This document shows, in pieces, positions 50,089 through 52,339 of a stretch of DNA of 52,339 nt. The stretch covers positions 1 to 52,339 of the forward strand of contig JANWYQ010000059.1 of the NCBI GenBank assembly GCA_025055015.1, given 5' to 3'. Made by a program: the position numbers and the translations under genes. How positions within the stretch are numbered: the stretch's first letter is position 1; each line of letters begins with the position of its first letter. The notes beneath the pieces are model-generated. The model ran no database searches and was not told the origin of the DNA. It worked only from the letters and a program-made list of their open reading frames with translations. This DNA comes from Caldilineales bacterium (lineage in GTDB: Bacteria; Chloroflexota; Anaerolineae; JAAEKA01).

Positions 50089-51720
50089 TCAGGGCGCTCG
50101 CAGCCGCCACAGGAAGGGCGGCGCTTCAGGCCGGGCCGGGTCGGGGAGGGGCTCCAGGGCGTAACGGGCGTCGGCGGGCAGGCCGAGGGCGTCAGGGGTG
50201 GGGGCTTCCAGGCCGGTGGAGGCCAAGTAGACGGGGCGCTGGGGGAGCACGTGGGCCAGCAGGGCAGGCCACTCGGACGGCGGCGACTCGCCGGCCAGGC
50301 CGGGGTGGGTGTGGCCGACGGTGCTCCGGTAGCCGGGCTGGCCCCACAGGTCGCGGCTGAGGGGGATCAGGTCAGGCCGCCGTCCCTGTCCGTAGCGCGC
50401 GTACCACAGGCTGAACAGCGCGCGGTCGCCGGCAGCGACCACCACGGCATCGGGCTCCGCGGCGGTCAAGATGTGGCCGATGAACTGCTCAGCTTGGCGG
50501 TCCCGGCGCAGGTCCTGCCTCGGCCAGTGGAGGGCCAGAGGCGCCGCAGCGACGAGGAGGCACAGGCCAATCCCGGCCCACCGCCCCACCCGGCCGCGGC
50601 CCGAGGCCCGTTGCCAGGTCCAGGCCAGGCCCAGGCCCGCCCACCAGCCCACCAGCACCCAGGCGGCCAGCAGGCTCCACAGGGAGTCGGCGGTGTTGTA
50701 GCCGATCGCCCAAGCCAGGCTGAGCAGCGCGCTCAGGGCGCCGGCCGCAGCCAGCGCGGGCTGCCGATGCGCCAGGCCCGCCAGGCCGGCCGCCGCCAAC
50801 AGCGCTCCCCAGGGCAGCAGCCCCTGCCAAAGCCCGGCGGCCGCTGCGGTCAGTCGAGGCAGCACCTGGTCGGCCGGCAAGGCAAAGGCGTTGGGACGGT
50901 AGAGCTCGGCCGTCACCAGCCATCGGAAGCCCTCCCACGAGCGCGGGTCACCCCAGTTGATGGGCGGCCGGGCAGCCGCAGCCAGGGGCAGGTACAGGTA
51001 GACGGAGAGGCCCAGCGCCAGGCCGCCGCCCCCGGCCAGCCAGAGGCGGCGCCGAGGCCAGCCGGCCGCGCCCCCAACAGCCCAGACCCCTAGCATCGGC
51101 AACAGCCAGACGATGGTCAGGTGGTTGCCCAGCGCCAGGCCGAACAGGAGGCCGCTCAGGGCCAGCCACCCGAGCCCTCCCGTCAGCCGCCAGCGGCTCA
51201 AGGCCCAGATCAGCCCTGCCGCCAGGGCCGCGTGCAGCGCGTACACCTCCACCACCGTGGCCTGGCTCCACAGGGGCGGGCTGAAGGCAAGGGCCAGGCC
51301 GGCTGCCAGCGCCGGCAGGGAGGAGGGCGAGGCGGCGTCGGCGCGGCGCTCGCGGCCAGGGCCGAGGCCGGCCTGCCAATGGTCCGGCGGCGCCTGGCGC
51401 AGCGCAGCGGCTAACAGGGCTGCTGCGGCCGCCCCTGCCACGGCGGAGAAGAGGGCGCCGCGCTGCGCTAGGTTGCCCAGAGGCAGGGCCACGAAGGGCT
51501 GGGCCAGCAGCAGGTAGGTGGGGTAGCCGGGGGGATGGGGCACCCCGCGCACAGCAACGGCGGCGATGAGCTCGCCGCCGTCTGCGCTGTCGTGGGCCCA
51601 GGTGAGGCCCGGCGCGGCGCTGGCCAGGTAGACCGCCAGCGCCGCCGAGAAGACAACCCCCGCCGCCCACCAGCGGCCAATCACATCGGACACGCCACGC
51701 CGCCAGGTTGCGTCGGCCAC
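50089..51720 (-). CDS. DUF2723 polytopic membrane protein
   Basis: The 543 residues hold about ten membrane segments followed by a soluble C-terminal domain (about 430-543). The N-terminal motifs WAHDSADGGELIAAVAVRG and VPHPPGYPTYLLLAQP match DUF2723, a family resembling polyprenyl-phosphate-dependent glycosyltransferases of the GT-C type (the aspartate in the first loop being the key residue). A role in transfer of sugars to surface molecules is inference. The start is taken at GTG 51720, with GGAG six bases upstream; it follows the next gene by 31 nt. Confidence 0.86.
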   Translation of the reverse strand: MADATWRRGVSDVIGRWWAAGVVFSAALAVYLASAAPGLTWAHDSADGGELIAAVAVRGVPHPPGYPTYLLLAQPFVALPLGNLAQRGALFSAVAGAAAAALLAAALRQAPPDHWQAGLGPGRERRADAASPSSLPALAAGLALAFSPPLWSQATVVEVYALHAALAAGLIWALSRWRLTGGLGWLALSGLLFGLALGNHLTIVWLLPMLGVWAVGGAAGWPRRRLWLAGGGGLALGLSVYLYLPLAAAARPPINWGDPRSWEGFRWLVTAELYRPNAFALPADQVLPRLTAAAAGLWQGLLPWGALLAAAGLAGLAHRQPALAAAGALSALLSLAWAIGYNTADSLWSLLAAWVLVGWWAGLGLAWTWQRASGRGRVGRWAGIGLCLLVAAAPLALHWPRQDLRRDRQAEQFIGHILTAAEPDAVVVAAGDRALFSLWYARYGQGRRPDLIPLSRDLWGQPGYRSTVGHTHPGLAGESPPSEWPALLAHVLPQRPVYLASTGLEAPTPDALGLPADARYALEPLPDPARPEAPPFLWRLRAP

Positions 51721-51751
51721 GGCCGGCTCCGCGGGGGCATCTCTCCCCGGC

Positions 51752-52339
51752 TCAGCGGCCGGTGGGCGGCAGCCAGGCAGGCGGCAAGGCCCAGGTGAGC
51801 AGGCCGGTGGAGACCTGGCGTCCTTCGGCGAACAGCCAGGCCTGGGCCTCGATCACGCCGCCCAGCGGGTAGGTGGGCGGGATGGTCAGGCTAAGCCGCA
51901 CCTCAGCGGAGGCGCCGGGCGGCAGGTTGCCCAGCTCGACGATCAGCCCCTCGGCCTCCCAGCGGGGCCGGCCTTGGGTGGCGGTGACCGGGCCCCGCTG
52001 AAGGGTCGGGCTCAGCGGCGCGCAGATCAGCGCGTTGCGCGCCGTCTGGGTGTCCCGGTTCGCGACCACCAGCGCCAGGTTGACCGTCTGCCCCGGCACC
52101 ACCAGGTACTCCGGGCTTTGGGCCTCGAACTGCAGCGCAGGGCTGCGCACGGGGGCGAAGCCGGGGGTGGGCACCGTCCAACAGCGCCCTGGGGGTACCG
52201 GCGCTGCCGGCGCCACGGCCGGCGGCAGCGGCGTGGCGGGCGGCCGCGGTGGTACGGCGGTCGCCGTGGCGGGGGGGGTGGGCGTGGGCAGCGGCGCCGT
52301 GGGGGTCGCTGTGGCCGGGCCGGGCGGCGGAGGCGGCGG
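51752..52339 (-). CDS. Partial surface protein with Pro/Thr linker and DUF11-like domain
   Basis: The 3' end of a gene that enters from the right edge; 195 codons are visible and the frame is open to the last base. The first 45 or so visible residues are a low-complexity linker of Pro, Thr and Ala (PTATP-like), as found next to membrane anchors. The rest (about 75-180) resembles a DUF11/CARDB-type beta-sandwich: VVPGQTVNLALVVANRD, then LGNLPPGASAEVRLSLTIP. It is probably an extracellular or cell-surface protein; the N-terminus is not available. Confidence 0.65.
   Translation of the reverse strand, partial: PPPPPPGPATATPTAPLPTPTPPATATAVPPRPPATPLPPAVAPAAPVPPGRCWTVPTPGFAPVRSPALQFEAQSPEYLVVPGQTVNLALVVANRDTQTARNALICAPLSPTLQRGPVTATQGRPRWEAEGLIVELGNLPPGASAEVRLSLTIPPTYPLGGVIEAQAWLFAEGRQVSTGLLTWALPPAWLPPTGR

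Overview
The window reads as a continuous piece of a GC-rich (by eye about 65%) bacterial chromosome. Gene order and protein style suggest the phylum Chloroflexota, probably Anaerolineae or a near relative. The reasons are a full tuf-S10-spc-alpha ribosomal cluster ending in rplM-rpsI, zinc-binding forms of L24, S14, S4 and L36, lipoproteins with internally duplicated domains, DUF4012 and DUF2723 proteins, and Pro/Thr-rich linkers. The taxonomy is inference; no rRNA gene is present.

Layout. Bases 1-18400 (+) hold the end of tuf and then rpsJ to rpsI, with secY, adk, map, rpoA and truA in their usual places and a molybdopterin adenylyltransferase gene (mog) attached at the end. infA is missing from its usual slot between map and rpmJ. 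Two strong hairpins close this block. Bases 18500-20155 (-) hold a lipoprotein with an internal duplication and a Nudix hydrolase. Bases 20457-26069 (+) hold a carboxylesterase, a Type II restriction endonuclease with its N6-adenine methyltransferase, a cytosolic GH13 glucosidase/amylase and a YdcF/SanA-like membrane protein. Bases 26094-31587 (+) hold a B12-binding radical SAM protein, pgeF, yggS, proC, yggT and a second duplicated-domain lipoprotein.

mutL (-) diverges at 33683 from a seven-gene acyl-CoA beta-oxidation operon (34114-41800: thiolase, 3-hydroxyacyl-CoA dehydrogenase, enoyl-CoA hydratase, two acyl-CoA dehydrogenases, etfB, etfA). This operon has a sigma-70-like promoter, a 280-nt leader containing an intrinsic terminator, and a textbook terminator at its end. 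Fatty acyl-CoA oxidation and electron transfer to ETF are therefore encoded as one unit. Bases 42014-43997 hold an M55 peptidase, a HAD nucleotidase and a universal stress protein. Bases 44118-47397 hold a TRAP transporter whose binding protein gene is convergent with the membrane genes and has a perfect consensus promoter. Bases 47500-52339 (-) hold a PssE/Alg13-like glycosyltransferase half, a DUF4012 protein, a DUF2723 membrane protein and a partial DUF11-like surface protein.

The most interesting signals are: (1) the beta-oxidation leader, where a candidate 26-codon upstream ORF runs through the left arm of the terminator and stops one base before the right arm; (2) four intergenic arrays of degenerate 7-bp repeats, one running exactly into the pgeF start codon; (3) a restriction endonuclease that seems to use a D...ExE active site, overlapped with an esterase gene; (4) two unrelated lipoproteins made of tandem copies of unassigned domains; (5) a 42-codon candidate small gene downstream of mutL. 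No CRISPR array, tRNA, rRNA, transposase or integrase was recognised.
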